Assembly: GCA_963855995.1 (NCBI GenBank)
Contig: OY979717.1
Coordinates: forward strand, 28,415,746 to 28,479,745
DNA length: 64,000 nucleotides
Reading direction: 5' to 3'
From: Muricea muricata
Taxonomy: Eukaryota > Cnidaria > Anthozoa > Malacalcyonacea > Plexauridae
The position numbers were made by a program, and so were the translations under genes. This document shows positions 1 through 11,966 of this stretch, one piece after another. The notes beneath the pieces are model-generated. The model saw only the letters and a list, made by a program, of their open reading frames with translations, did no database searches and was not told the DNA's origin. Position 1 is the stretch's first letter. Every line of letters starts with the position of its first letter.

Positions 1-36
1 AGTATTGAAAGCATAGTCTGCATTTATCTCTTACAG

Positions 37-3000
37 ACCGGCCTGACTGGATATTTCCTGGAATATTCACGCTTTCAGCGGCGGGCATTACCCTTCTCCT
101 ACCTGTTTTTCAGGTAATGTTTAATTATTCTGACAGGCCGCTGGGCGTAATGATTAAGTATTTAGCAACTTTACATATTTTGACAGTACTACGGGTCATA
201 TATTTTCGCTTCAACTTGTAATATCTAACATTAATGGTATGCATTTGCAATGTATCTTTTCTAGGTGGCAAATATGTTTGAAGGATCGAAGTCTGTCGTA
301 ATAAGCTTATTTAACGGAGCCGTGGACTCTTCGTCCGTTGTGCTCCTTTTCTGCAAGGTATCAGCCGCTTATGTAGAAATGAATGAATGCACACAGGATG
401 TAATCCCTCATTCACCTGTAACTAACTTCCAGTTTATATCAAAGAATTTATTTAATATTCGCATCGAGTAAAAAACCCGACCTTAGAAATACTTTCCGTT
501 TGAGAGATTTATTTTCTAATCCATGCACTATTCACTAAATAACTGGTGTTTTTTTTCCATATTAGATAAAATGCGTTTGAGAAACTTAAAACTTTCATAT
601 CCAGGTGGTTTTGTGGAAAACTGTAGCTATTGTTAAAAACTTGATGGCTGTCGAATGAGTGCAAACTTTATTGGGTGGTGCGTTGCTGCAGAATTTGCTG
701 CAGAATATGCTGCGGTTCAAAGTACCCCGCAAACTACCATAAATTGAACAACATCAGCTTTGTGCATGCTTAATTTTACGTTTACCTAATTTGCATACAA
801 ATCCTAAAGATATGGAATATAGCAATGGGAACTTTTCTGATGAAAACGATCCTTATAATACGAACAATATAAGTTCGCACGATGTCTTGGACGGCTTAAA
901 CTCAAAGCAAATTTCTTCAGAAAGGTGGTTTTTTATGCACACTGCATAAATCCATGCTAAGTCAGATGAGCTTCGAGTAGTAAATAAGATTCTGATACAA
1001 AAAAAAAAAACAGAAAATTTTTTGGGGAATAAACACTTATACGCAAATAACTTATTTCCCTGTAATGGACACCCGAAATTTTATCTATACCATTTTAAAA
1101 CGATTTAATGCGAAAGTGTGACTACAATAAGCTAAATTTGTTCTCTTTATTCTCATTTTACATTTCAGTTGGTGCACGATGCTGGGGTTTCATTGCATCT
1201 AATAGTCATTGCCTATTTTATCTTTGCCATTACCTCAATCTTAATGCTTACGTTTATTTTACCTCCACATTCCATAACTTTGGAACGCCTTCAAGACATT
1301 CCTCAGTACCACAACACCAATGTAAGTACTTGACATTAATTTTAAATTTTGATATCATGTACCTTATTACCGGAAATTATACGATGCACTTTAATAACGC
1401 GACATAAATTAACGCGACATCTGATTTACGCCGATTGCTTCTAGGTCTTTTAAACATGATTATATTAAGGCGAATCTGGTCTGCACGGTTACAAAAAGTA
1501 ATTAAAAATACGGAAAACAAGAACACAACAAAAACAAAGGTTTACAATCTGATTGTGATAGTGACAACAATGTGATTCTGACAGTGCACAAACTGAGGAA
1601 TAAGTTGTGATAACAGGGCCGCTGATGTTTTTGGTTCAAGTTAATATACTGCATTTCATATTAAGATTTATTTAAGATCTTTCTAAATAACGATAAATAA
1701 AAATTACGCACTTAAATACAAAAACTTACACTAGTTAACCTATAATATTCCTATAATAAGGGTTTTTGTTCGTTTACCCGATTCTGAGCTGTTAAAAACA
1801 CGGAAACGAGTCCAACAAACTTATGACTATCATAATACATCATGTGGTAAAATGTTTTATTTTCACAAAATCGTCGATATTTGAATGTATTCATTTTGAA
1901 ATATTCAAAAAATCATCCGTCAACAATTTTTCACTTGAAATTATAATACATCTATTAACATATTTTATAGGATGAAGATGAGGGATCACCACTTTTTGAA
2001 CCTGAAGGTGGGGAAGAAAAAGGCAAAAACAGCAACGTCCAAAAAACGAGTGGGAAATCAGAAGAAGGTAGGAAATATTATGTGTGAGTTTATTTCAATT
2101 TTATAGAACACAATGTCAGAATGATTTTCACAGTATATGTGAAAAAGGTACTGTATTATAATAGTTATTTTATTCATTTAGAATTGACAAAAAGTTGTGT
2201 AAGTTGCAATCCCTTCATATGACTGAAACATGTTAACTCTGCGCCATTTTGGATGAATACTCAAGCTCATTACATTTCGTGATAGCGGGATAATAATCCG
2301 TGAAAATTTAGTTGAAATGGTTGAGATAAGAGCTAAAAGCAAATGTAAGCGTACTTACGCTATCATAACTTCTTGTCGATATTAAATATTTTGTGACCCC
2401 TCTCGTGACGTAAAGTGCGTTTTGATCCTTCATAATGTGGGAACCAAGTGAGATATGAAAAAGCTGGACGATGCTGTTGTTATACAATTTCCATGATCCT
2501 ATCAAATGAATCAAATTAATTTTTTTGTTAATATCACTGTCCTTTGGCGTAGGAGATACATTTATTTGACTTGCCTATTGAACGGAAATCTTATTTTTAT
2601 GTACAACCTAATAATTTGTGACACCGCTTGATAAATATTATTTTTATCTCGACAGATCCTGCTCCGTCATTACTAAGCCAGATGTTGGCACCAGAGTATA
2701 TATTAACAGTATTAGTCCTTAGTGGATACAGCCTACGTCTCTGGTTTTATGTTGGGAATTTAAATTCTTATTTGGAATTTATGTCTGGCAATGATAAAAA
2801 CACTGGTGAGTAAATAATTTTATTCCTGTTTACTGTTTTCCCTTCATTATTATGGCCACGATCTAAACGTAATATACAGCTAATAAGTAAATATTTGTTT
2901 ATTTCACCTTTTCATGCAGTCAGCTATTATACAAATTGGTTTGGTGTTTATCAATTTACCGGATTTATCAGCGCTCCACTTGTTGGGTTGCCTATGGATT

Positions 3001-6000
3001 GGAAACCGAAAAAGAAACAGAACCAGAAAACTGATTTTGGTTTCGTAGCAGGCTATGTTCTGACTTCCATCATCGCATTAATACTAAACATCCTCGTGCT
3101 TGTCCCTGTTCTACCTGCGCAGGTAATACTTTTCCACAATTGGCAAAATCTACGAATAATATAGCCCCCTCCAATATAACCCTCTATAATAACCTCCAAT
3201 GTAACCCCCTCCACCGAGTGCAAGTCAACCACACCTGCACACATAAGTGTAACTGAAGATAAACTTATGCTTTGTTCATCAAGCAAAACTTCAAAGAACC
3301 GAATTGACACTAGTATGTATCGCCATTTGACTTCTACTTTTATTTTTTTGCCATATTCAGTATGCTACATTTATCATGGAAGTGATGTTACGGTCATTCA
3401 ATTATGCAGTTTTTACTGCATTTCTCATCCACAAGTAAGTTTGGAAATCGTTATATGCTAGTAGTACCAGAGTATAGCTAATGCAATAAAGGTAGTGTTT
3501 CCAAAAGCGTGGACTGTAAACTATATAAGATGACGAGTTATTGTTTTTTCCCTGAACTCAGAAAAATTATTACTAAACAAGAAGTAATTCATCATCCCTT
3601 GTTCGTTCGTGATTTAAGCTTTTGGAATGACAATTACCTGCATGTATACTCATGGTTATAGCTCAGTATAAAGGCACAATATATTTTCCATAAGATCAAG
3701 TAGACTGGCTCTAAGATAATAATATACTATAGTCATATTCTAAAGTATATAGCTATATATATGTGCATGTAACTACCAAGGCTTTATTCTAACCTGTATA
3801 CTATATTCCCCTCTGTTAGTAAATAGTGAGGGCATAGACCTTATGCATAAATCGTGATCCAGACCAAGTATCCTAGGAAACAAGAATTTACGCATTGTTA
3901 TTGGTCCCTCTTCGCGAAGAGTGACCAATAACAATACATAAATTCTTGTTTCCTAGGATACACGGTCCACATCTCGATTTATGCATAACGTCTATTTGAT
4001 GGGCTTTTCGAATCGAAACAAGCCCCCTATAGGAAAGGAGTTTAATTGTGTTATTTAATAATTGAGGTGTATAACTCCATAACAGCTTATCTTATGTCAT
4101 GACAACTATAGACAGTTGCTCGAACCTTTGCAAAGAACGGCTTACCAATAACGTCGCGATATGGTCTTGCATGCACGTTGTAAAAAACATAGGCGCACTA
4201 GAACAGACGTACAATTCTCGTTGGAAATACGTGCAACAGAAAATACCAATAAACAGCCTCGTTTGGAAAATCGTGCGACCGTATTGTGTCAGCAAATTTG
4301 GCCCGCTATGGACAGTTTCATGACTACGACACATGTATTTAAACCTTTGCGCTTTGTATAAAGCATACAATATAACGTTAAAAGAACGTGGAAATAGTTT
4401 TCAACATAATTCTAAAACTTCTTTCAAAATGAGAATGGCTTGAAGCAATACTATTTACAAACCCTGATCCCTACCCTAACCCAATACATTCGGCTCAATA
4501 CTTCAATTATCTTTATAGGTTTTCTGTGTGTTTCCTACATTTATTCGTTTAATTATCGCATATCAATTATATTTGTTTAATAAATTCTTCAGTAATTCCA
4601 TTGCTATTGCTCTGCGTTGCCAAGATTAATAGAAATTATACTACACTTAATGATTAAAGCTGTTCTGTGGTCAAGGCTCGCAATGATGCGCGATAACATA
4701 AGAAATACACACACGCTAGTTTTGTGGGAGAAGGGGTTTCGGGGTGAAACACTCTTGGTCTTGGTTACAAAATATGGTCAAAAACGTCATCCCAAAGACT
4801 CATGTTACATTATACTAGATTGTTCATTAGATTGTTATATATCAAAGGAGATAGCTATGCAACTGTACACACAGTTCCTTCCGTTAAGCGCACACGCGAC
4901 AGAACGTTAAATATGCGCACACGCGCATACCAAGGAGATAGCTATACTCTCAATACCTATCAGACCAACTTTATACACAGTTGGACAGTTCTTCAGATTC
5001 AAATGATCTATCATTACAATAAATAAGCGTGAGTCTATGGGCTTGAACGTGACAATCAGGAGCGTTTCATCCCCGAACCCAAACTTGTATAATTCTTTAA
5101 ATATTACATTGTAACATATGTATACATTCAAGTTATAGCTAGTGACGCGTTAATCGCGTACGTCCATTCCGACCCTGTAGATGAAGCCAAGGTCGTCTAT
5201 AAACCATGAAGTCCTGTAGTGATTTGTGCTAAGGTTATGAGCCAGTGTTGATAGTTCGTACGTTACCCTTCGGTGCTTGAACATCTATTGAGCGTAGTTG
5301 TCGTCTTTCAAGCCACATATACACCATGGTTTGTGAAACTCATTTAGGATATGTGCATGGGTTGGGTGGGCGGGAAAAACGATTTTTGTTGAAACTTTTA
5401 GCCGCGTACCGGCTTGAGCGAGCCCAAATGCAATATAATGAAATTCAGTGCGCGTTTCGCTTTGTATTCAGTTAAGCTTCGCTTGCGATTGGTTATTGTT
5501 TCGCGCTTGACAAAGTCACAGTTTTCATTGGCTAGAGGAGAATTATTTGTTATTCACGTGCATCACTCATTTGCATGCTCTAAATCATGCACCTTGGAAC
5601 GAGTCTGGCGTATATCTGACATGATGACAACCTAATTGTGCCGCATGCAGGATGCATGTCTGGTTTTGCCAAAACCAAGACATTATAAACCGTAATCTGA
5701 TCAGAACGTTTCCTCATTAACTTCATTTTATTAATAGCTTACAGCTTAATAAAATTGGCTTTAATGATTAAAGCTGTTCTGTGGTCAAGGCTCGCAATGA
5801 TGCGCGATAACATAAGAAATACACACACGCTAGTTTTGTGGGAGAAGGGGTTTCGGGGTGAAACACTCTTGGTCTTGGTTACAAAATATGGTCAAAAACG
5901 TCATCCCAAAGACTCATGTTACATTATACTAGATTGTTCATTAGATTGTTATATATCAAAGGAGATAGCTATGCAACTGTACACACAGTTCCTTCCGTTA

Positions 6001-9000
6001 AGCGCACACGCGACAGAACGTTAAATATGCGCACACGCGCATACCAAGGAGATAGCTATACTCTCAATACCTATCAGACCAACTTTATACACAGTTGGAC
6101 AGTTCTTCAGATTCAACTGATCTATCATTACAATAAATAAGCGTGAGTCTATGGGCTTGAACGTGACAATCAGGAGCGTTTCATCCCCACAAATACACAG
6201 AATGTGTATTCCCCATAGACGAACAACCAACTCCCACAACAGCTGTAGTCATATAGAAGACAGCTTTTGCTAGGAAATGGTAAGACTTGCTGTTTAGGCA
6301 TTACCACTGGTTTTATTACAGCTGGATCATCAGGGTGGCCGGGAAAAACCTGGATACAGGAAACCTGGATGGGGCCAGACAAATCCAGCAGCTTCCCCAT
6401 AAAGCTCCTATATTACAACTTAATGATGAAACCACTGGTAATACGGAAAACAGAGCTGACCACTCTAGCCTTTTTGAGATATTTGTTCATCACTATTTAA
6501 TCAGTTCAGCATGCTTGTGTTTTATGGCAAGAATAAAAATTGTTAGCATAGTTATAGTGTTTTTATATTAGTTATTACGTCACTCAATGTAACTAGTGCA
6601 TGTCGGGATAGCTGTACTTTGCTACCTCGTGTTCGTTAACGAGAGGAATATGTATACTGTTGGCGTTTGATGTAAATCTATATTTTTCTTATTGTTTTAA
6701 TAAAGTTTTGTATACACCAGAATATCAAAATGAGTTCTACAGGTTATGGGCCCAGGAATACAAAATTAATGAGACTCTTATTTGACGGAGACGACACAAA
6801 ATACGAGTTATGGGAAGCGAGATTCCTCGGATATTTACAAACGTTGAAATTGAAAGAAACAATTGTACCATCGGACAATGAGCCCGATGAAGCCAAGAAT
6901 CAAGAATGTTATGCTGAGTTAATTCAACTCTTAGATGACAAAAGCCTATCGTTAGTAATGAGGGATGCTGCTGGCGATGGAAGGAAGGCGCTACAGATTT
7001 TACGAGACCACTACGCAAGCCAAGGTAAACCTAGAATAATAGCCCTTTACACAGAGCTTACGTCTCTCGAGAAAGGCGAGAACGAGTCAGTTACAGATTA
7101 TATAATACGAGCAGAAAAGTCGGTCACAGCCCTGAAGAACGCTAAGGAGAAACTTAGTGACGGACTTGTTATCGCCATGATCCTAAAGGGTTTACCTGAT
7201 GCATACAAACCTTTCGTTGTTCATGTCACCCAAAGCGCAAGTGAAATCACATTCCCAATGTTTAAGTGTCAGCTTAAAAGCTTTGAAGAAACCGAAAAAT
7301 TCCACTACAAACCAAAGACAGACCAAGTTATGAAAATCGAGTCCCCATCAAACAGTGTAAATTGCTTTGGATGTGGGCGGCAAGGGCATTTCATAAAGGA
7401 TTGTCCTGACAAAGCTAAGAATGAAACTACGAAATGGTGTTCATATCACAAGTCAACTACGCACAGCGACAGCACGTGTAGAAGACAACGGAAAAATCAA
7501 GAGGACACAAAGGCAAAACAAGTTGCATTTGGCGAAGAGTCTGCTGAGATTGAACATTCATTTATTTTCAAAATTCACCCTGCTCTACATTCCCAATGTA
7601 AACCTGCTGGAATGCTTGTGGATACTGGTGCTACATCCCATATTGTCACGAAAGACATACTGATACGAACTGATGATGGCTTTAACCCAGCTAAGCATTA
7701 CATGGAATTGGCAGATGGGACTCGCAGTAATAATGTTGCTTTAAAGCGTGGAGATGCTGAGGTGATTCTCAAAGATGCGAATGGAGAACCTGTAAAGGCT
7801 CTGCTGAAAGGAGCACTGTTCATTCCTTCCTATCCACAAGATATATTTTCTGTGAAAAACGATTTTTGTTGAAACTTTTAGCCGCGTACCGGCTTGAGCG
7901 AGCCCAAATGCAATATAATGAAATTCAGTGCGCGTTTCGCTTTGTATTCAGTTAAGCTTCGCTTGCGATTGGTTATTGTTTCGCGCTTGACAAAGTCACA
8001 GTTTTCATTGGCTAGAGGAGAATTATTTGTTATTCACGTGCATCACTCATTTGCATGCTCTAAATCATGCACCTTGGAACGAGTCTGGCGTATATCTGAC
8101 ATGATGACAACCTAATTGTGCCGCATGCAGGATGCATGTCTGGTTTTGCCAAAACCAAGACATTATAAACCGTAATCTGATCAGAACGTTTCCTCATTAA
8201 CTTCATTTTATTAATAGCTTACAGCTTAATAAAATTGGCTTTAATAAACTTGATCGTTTTTTAAATATGAAACTAGTTACAAGTGATGGCATGGTATACA
8301 GTGTGTCATGATTTTATTACAACTTTCGTTGCAAGATACAGCAGGATAGAGCGAGTAGTAGTTAAGAGGCGTTGCCTGTAAGAATCGAACAAAGCTGGAA
8401 ATCGGCCAAATATTCTAAATTTTGAAACTTTGTCAGAATAACGTCCATTACACGCCTGATCCAAAGACCTATCTTACTTTCTTAAAAAACCGAAATTTTT
8501 AATTGGAGGCAACTTTAATTTAATCACCCATTTTAGCATTTCAAAACCGGAAAAAAGCCAGACTTGGAAAATTCGTCAAAAATCACAAAAACCACGAGGG
8601 TAAACGATCTTTGGGTATGTTGTTAATCGTTGTAACACCTTTTAGGAAATATGACTTAATAAAAGTTTAGATATATATTCTGGTCAAGAAGTGATGTTGA
8701 AATGTTAGCCATTTTCTTACATATTTGCAAAATTCGCAAAGATACTCCATTGTACCGTTTTTTTCTGGAGTAGCATACTGATTTTGTATTATGTGTTTAT
8801 ATAATTTAAAAGTACTAAGACTGATGTAGTTTTTAGTATGAACATCTCTGCGGGCAACTGTTTCTGTGTTTAGCAGAATGCGCCTTCGAAATTCCCGAAA
8901 TGCGAATTTTTTGAGAGCTCTCTCGGCCACTCGAATAGAGGTTCTTATGGCGAGTCTTTAATATTCGAAATAAGGCAGTGATATGATATAACAGGAAAAA

Positions 9001-10671
9001 GAAGTTGACAAAATAAGGTTGTTTTCTTGATTTTTTTGGTTGGTATATTAACGCGCTTTTAATTTGATTTGTGTTGAATAATGATATGAGAAAACTACTC
9101 AGGGAAAACCCACATCGAATGTAGATCAGTACATGGGTGTTTCAAATTGTTACAAGTTTCAAAATTTAGAATATTTGGCCGATTCCCAGCTTTGTTCGAT
9201 TCTTACAGGCAACGCCTCTTAAGTGATTTAAGTAAAATGTTACCATTTATCAATACAAAATAGGGCGAGTTAAATTTAGGCAAGTTTGCTTAAGAGTAGG
9301 CAAGTTAGTGTCCTAGAATTATAATCCCATAATCCCATCAGTTTCCCAGAGACATAATGTACCAGAAGCATAAATTAATGCCTATTCAATTGACCGTAGC
9401 GAAAAAGATGGCGACGTTCATTTTACTAGACTGCATTGCGGTCAGAAATCGTTTAATATATATCGAAAACCTAATTGATGTCTGTTGAAGGACAAGCATA
9501 TGAGAGATGCTATAGTGATGATCTTTTTGAAGAAAATTTCCTTAAAAACTAGGTACACTGGAACAGGATTTCCTCCTTAAATAGGTTTATCTCACCTTAG
9601 TCCATCTTATCTTGCAAGGGGTTAGCAGCATAGCGTTTTCCTTAGTGTGCCTTATCCCGCCCTAACTGCCATTAATCCGAGTCCCAAAGTAGGCTTGGCG
9701 CATATCTTTAAACGGTGGACGACAATTTTTGAAAGCGTGAACACGTCGCAGTATTATTCTTAAAGATCAACTGGACTACTGTAACGCTATCGCATAGAAT
9801 TGGAAAGCTTTTTGTAAATTTGCCTAAAATTAGCAACTGAAGGTAAAAAATCAATGACTATTGCTTCTTCGACCCACTTAGGTTTCCGTTAGTACATTTT
9901 GGAAAACTGTATGGTGTTGGTCATCTACTTTCGTCAATAATTGACTGTTTACAGTACGGATTATTCACAGTTGTTGAGGATGATCTAGACAAAGATCCAT
10001 TTTGGGTAAGTTTCAGAAAATCTGTCCAGTAAATTCAATGATAATAATAATAATTATAATAAGAAAATATATGCGCTTCGCAGATGGTAGCACATGTGCA
10101 GTGGCTATGATACAAGCATTTCATCACTGTCCAGTATAGCGGTGTGCAGTACTTCAGTATAATTGTGTCCAATATAATCCAACACAAATTTACTGCCGTA
10201 AAACTGTTTACTCGTGTTTGAAGAACTACCAGTAAAATTTCCTGTGCAATTTGCAAAACATGCACTTGTCTTTCAAACTCATGCGTTTTAAATATATAAT
10301 AATCCCCGAAAAACTCACTTTCGAACATGCAGAGTCGTTTTGCAAATGCTTTAAGTGTTTGTGTTCGAGAAGAGGCATATAAAGACATTGATCGGCTGAA
10401 CAGGAAAATATCCCCCTTCCGAAATTAAAGCCTACGGCACAGCCCGTGCTGGTGTGCCATTTTCCCTAAATCAAATCATTTTTGTATATATTCTAAATCA
10501 TTTTTTTAAATATCTATATGAACATGGTTTTTCTCTTTTTTCTATGTTAATTAGGTAAATGCGAGTCTTTTGGTTATGTGCTTGCTCCTCAATATTCAGC
10601 CAGTATTTTTGTGGATTAAAGAGAAAAGACAGGAGCAAGAAAGGCTGCGTTTGGAATTAATACAAGAATAA
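37..10671 (+). CDS. SLC43-family (LAT3/LAT4/ENBT1-like) transporter, 3' part of a spliced gene
   Basis: Nine exons read in one continuous frame: 37-113, 265-357, 1169-1321, 1971-2067, 2656-2805, 2920-3122, 3361-3434, 9882-10005 and 10555-10671 (TAA). All visible junctions are AG/GT and every phase matches. They give about 360 residues of the C-terminal half; the start lies upstream of the window. The stretch LFNGAVDSSSVV (exon 2) and HFGKLYG (exon 8) are hallmarks of the SLC43 branch of the major facilitator superfamily. The exon 2 motif most resembles SLC43A3. Hydrophobic blocks in exons 1, 3, 5, 6, 8 and 9 fit the last transmembrane segments, and exon 4 is an acidic loop. Family members carry large neutral amino acids (A1, A2) or purine nucleobases (A3) across the plasma membrane without sodium coupling. 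The substrate here is not decidable. The protein ends in a charged cytoplasmic tail. Intron 7 (3435-9881) is filled with transposons. Confidence 0.9.
3834..3995. mobile_element. Foldback MITE, family 1, copy 1
   Basis: The two halves are inverted copies of each other (ATAGAC-TTATGCATAAATC at the left, its complement at the right), with a shared inner block containing TCCTAGGAAACAAGAATTTA and a tip around CTTCGCGAAGAG. A second copy lies at 15642-15811. There is no coding capacity. It sits in intron 7 of the SLC43 gene. Confidence 0.8.
4646..5074. repeat. Duplicated block A, copy 1
   Basis: Block of 429 bp repeated in direct orientation at 5760-6188 (constant offset 1114). I noticed only one substitution (near 5003 versus 6117), so the duplication is recent. 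The block has no recognisable coding content; frames through it give nothing familiar. Its left edge shares TTAAT with the right edge of block B. It may be a piece of the same retroelement as the Gag gene downstream, but that is not shown. Confidence 0.85.
5374..5765. repeat. Direct repeat B, copy 1 (LTR-like, 5' of the Copia fragment)
   Basis: This 392-bp block is repeated without a difference I could see at 7854-8245 (offset 2480). The pair brackets the Gag-protease reading frame, as LTRs would. A TGTTG at about 5388 resembles a Copia-type LTR start. I could not find a convincing CA end, primer-binding site or target duplication, so calling it an LTR is inference. Confidence 0.6.
5760..6188. 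repeat. Duplicated block A, copy 2
   Basis: Near-identical direct copy of 4646-5074. It abuts repeat B at 5761-5765 through a shared TTAAT, a microhomology-type junction. It is followed by about 540 bp of unassigned sequence before the Gag start codon. Confidence 0.85.
6730..7872 (+). CDS. Copia-type retrotransposon Gag-protease fragment
   Basis: Reading frame of about 380 codons. Residues 1-190 look like the UBN2/DUF4219-type Gag of Ty1/Copia elements (WEARFLGYL, ILKGLPDAY). Residues 212-225 are a CCHC zinc knuckle (CFGCGRQGHFIKDC), and LVDTGA at 296-301 is the aspartic protease active site. The frame then stops at the protease end, just where direct repeat B begins (IFSVKNDFC, the last residues read from the repeat). 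Integrase, reverse transcriptase and RNase H are absent. Gag packages element RNA into particles and the protease processes the polyprotein; on its own this copy cannot move. It lies in sense orientation inside an SLC43 intron. A possible AATAAA lies just upstream near 6700. The Gag-protease frame itself has no internal stop, so the loss of pol is recent or the frame has been kept. Confidence 0.85.
   Translation: MSSTGYGPRNTKLMRLLFDGDDTKYELWEARFLGYLQTLKLKETIVPSDNEPDEAKNQECYAELIQLLDDKSLSLVMRDAAGDGRKALQILRDHYASQGKPRIIALYTELTSLEKGENESVTDYIIRAEKSVTALKNAKEKLSDGLVIAMILKGLPDAYKPFVVHVTQSASEITFPMFKCQLKSFEETEKFHYKPKTDQVMKIESPSNSVNCFGCGRQGHFIKDCPDKAKNETTKWCSYHKSTTHSDSTCRRQRKNQEDTKAKQVAFGEESAEIEHSFIFKIHPALHSQCKPAGMLVDTGATSHIVTKDILIRTDDGFNPAKHYMELADGTRSNNVALKRGDAEVILKDANGEPVKALLKGALFIPSYPQDIFSVKNDFC
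7854..8245. repeat. Direct repeat B, copy 2 (LTR-like, 3' of the Copia fragment)
   Basis: Apparently identical to 5374-5765. It joins the protease frame directly and is followed by unrelated sequence. If it is an LTR, the internal pol region was deleted with one edge exactly at the repeat. Confidence 0.6.
8366..9218. mobile_element. TIR element flanked by TTAA (piggyBac-type target), non-autonomous
   Basis: Inverted repeats of about 70 bp begin GAGGCGTTGCCTGTAAGAAT at 8366 and mirror up to 9218, with only one or two mismatches. Both ends are flanked by TTAA (8362-8365 and 9219-9222), the piggyBac-type target duplication. The 853-bp body has no transposase; the one moderate frame inside (8667-8930, minus) resembles nothing. 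It lies in intron 7 of the SLC43 gene. Confidence 0.75.
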
Positions 10672-11966
10672 GACTTGTCAATGTAATAGATATATAGTTT
10701 AATTAGTTTTCAACAAAAGTACAAGATTCTATCGGCCTTTTCATATTTTTGCCAAACTTCATTTTCGTCGAGTTTAAGCGCAAGTTAAATATTTGAAAAA
10801 TATTTGAAACAGTGTCACTGTGGTGGACATCTGATTCCTTGTTCATTTCATTAAAGTACATTAAAAACCACAAGGTTGACGGTTGGCTTGCTTTCTTTAC
10901 TCGCGTACTCGTTATTATTGTTCGTTTTGCTTGCTATGACACACATATCAAATTCTGCACTTGTGCACGATTCGTTCTGCTGGCTATGTAGCTACATGTA
11001 TACTTGTGCACTTGTGATCGATGGATTTTTCACAAGTGTATAGAATTGGTAGTGTATAAAAACTGACACGATGAATAGGGGTGCTATGTTTTCAGACCAT
11101 GCTCCATAGTACATCGTAAAGGAGCATATGATAAACCCTAACGAACGTAAATAGTAGAATTTAAGCGTCTAAATGATAGCTACAATGGCCTTCCCCACTC
11201 AAACGAGATTTGTCCGTTATTTCAAGCAAAATTTGATGTGCGCTGTCTGTTTTTCAGTATTCGCTATACAATAATCTAGTACACCAACCGTTTGGTTTCA
11301 GTTTATTCCCGAAAAAATACTGTTTTTCTCTGCTATCAAGCAAAATGCTTCTGGACCAATCAGCGTTTGCGTACTATTGATGTAATATAAGTATTCCTAG
11401 AGCATGCCCATTTGCAGGTTAGTAGTCGACATGGAGAAACGAACTTTTTTGGTAATTCCAATGAATTATGATACCTGCAGGTCATCCCTGACATTTAATA
11501 CTAAGCAATGCCACAAATACAGCTGCCAGATTTAATCAGGCTTCCCATCAAGGTTGTCTAATATCTTTTAACAATACTTAGCTCTTATTCCCGAAGCGCA
11601 GTGATTATTCCACTTCGTCTCGGTGAATATTCACCATAATCACTGAGCCTGAGGCGAATAATTGTTTTAGCATGATTTTTTAGCAAAACATGTATAGCTA
11701 AAATACACTTTTTATGAATGTAGTTTAACTACCTCGGAAAATTCACAAGTAAAACTAATGCTTATTTTAATTTTTAAATAGTGTAAAAAGTATTCAATAA
11801 GTTATTTGCAGACGATCTATTACCTTTTTAGATAGTTTAACATCAAAGTTTGTTTATTTTCTTTGACTTTGCATCAATTCAATTATAAAAGACTTTCATT
11901 GGCGGCCATTTTGATAAAAAATGCCAACTAGTAAATAATGCCTCGTAAAAGTTTATTATACTAATC
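10672..11966. other. Intergenic, no gene seen
   Basis: The SLC43 3' end lies here, with ATTAAA-type signals near 10850. A weak inverted repeat at about 11585-11661 (TTATTCSC...CAGTGATTAT and complement) is another foldback. Nothing coding was recognised. Confidence 0.5.

Noticed and set aside
4617-5131. Several 70-97-residue frames duplicated at 5755-6239
   Set aside because: They are explained by the duplicated block A. Frames overlap on both strands and none resembles a protein.
5414-5635. Identical 73-residue frames at 5414-5635 and 7894-8115
   Set aside because: The identity is explained by direct repeat B. The sequence has no domain and low plausibility as a protein.
10035-10388. 117-residue minus-strand frame
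   Set aside because: It lies in the last SLC43 intron, overlaps no domain and shows no splice continuation; likely chance.
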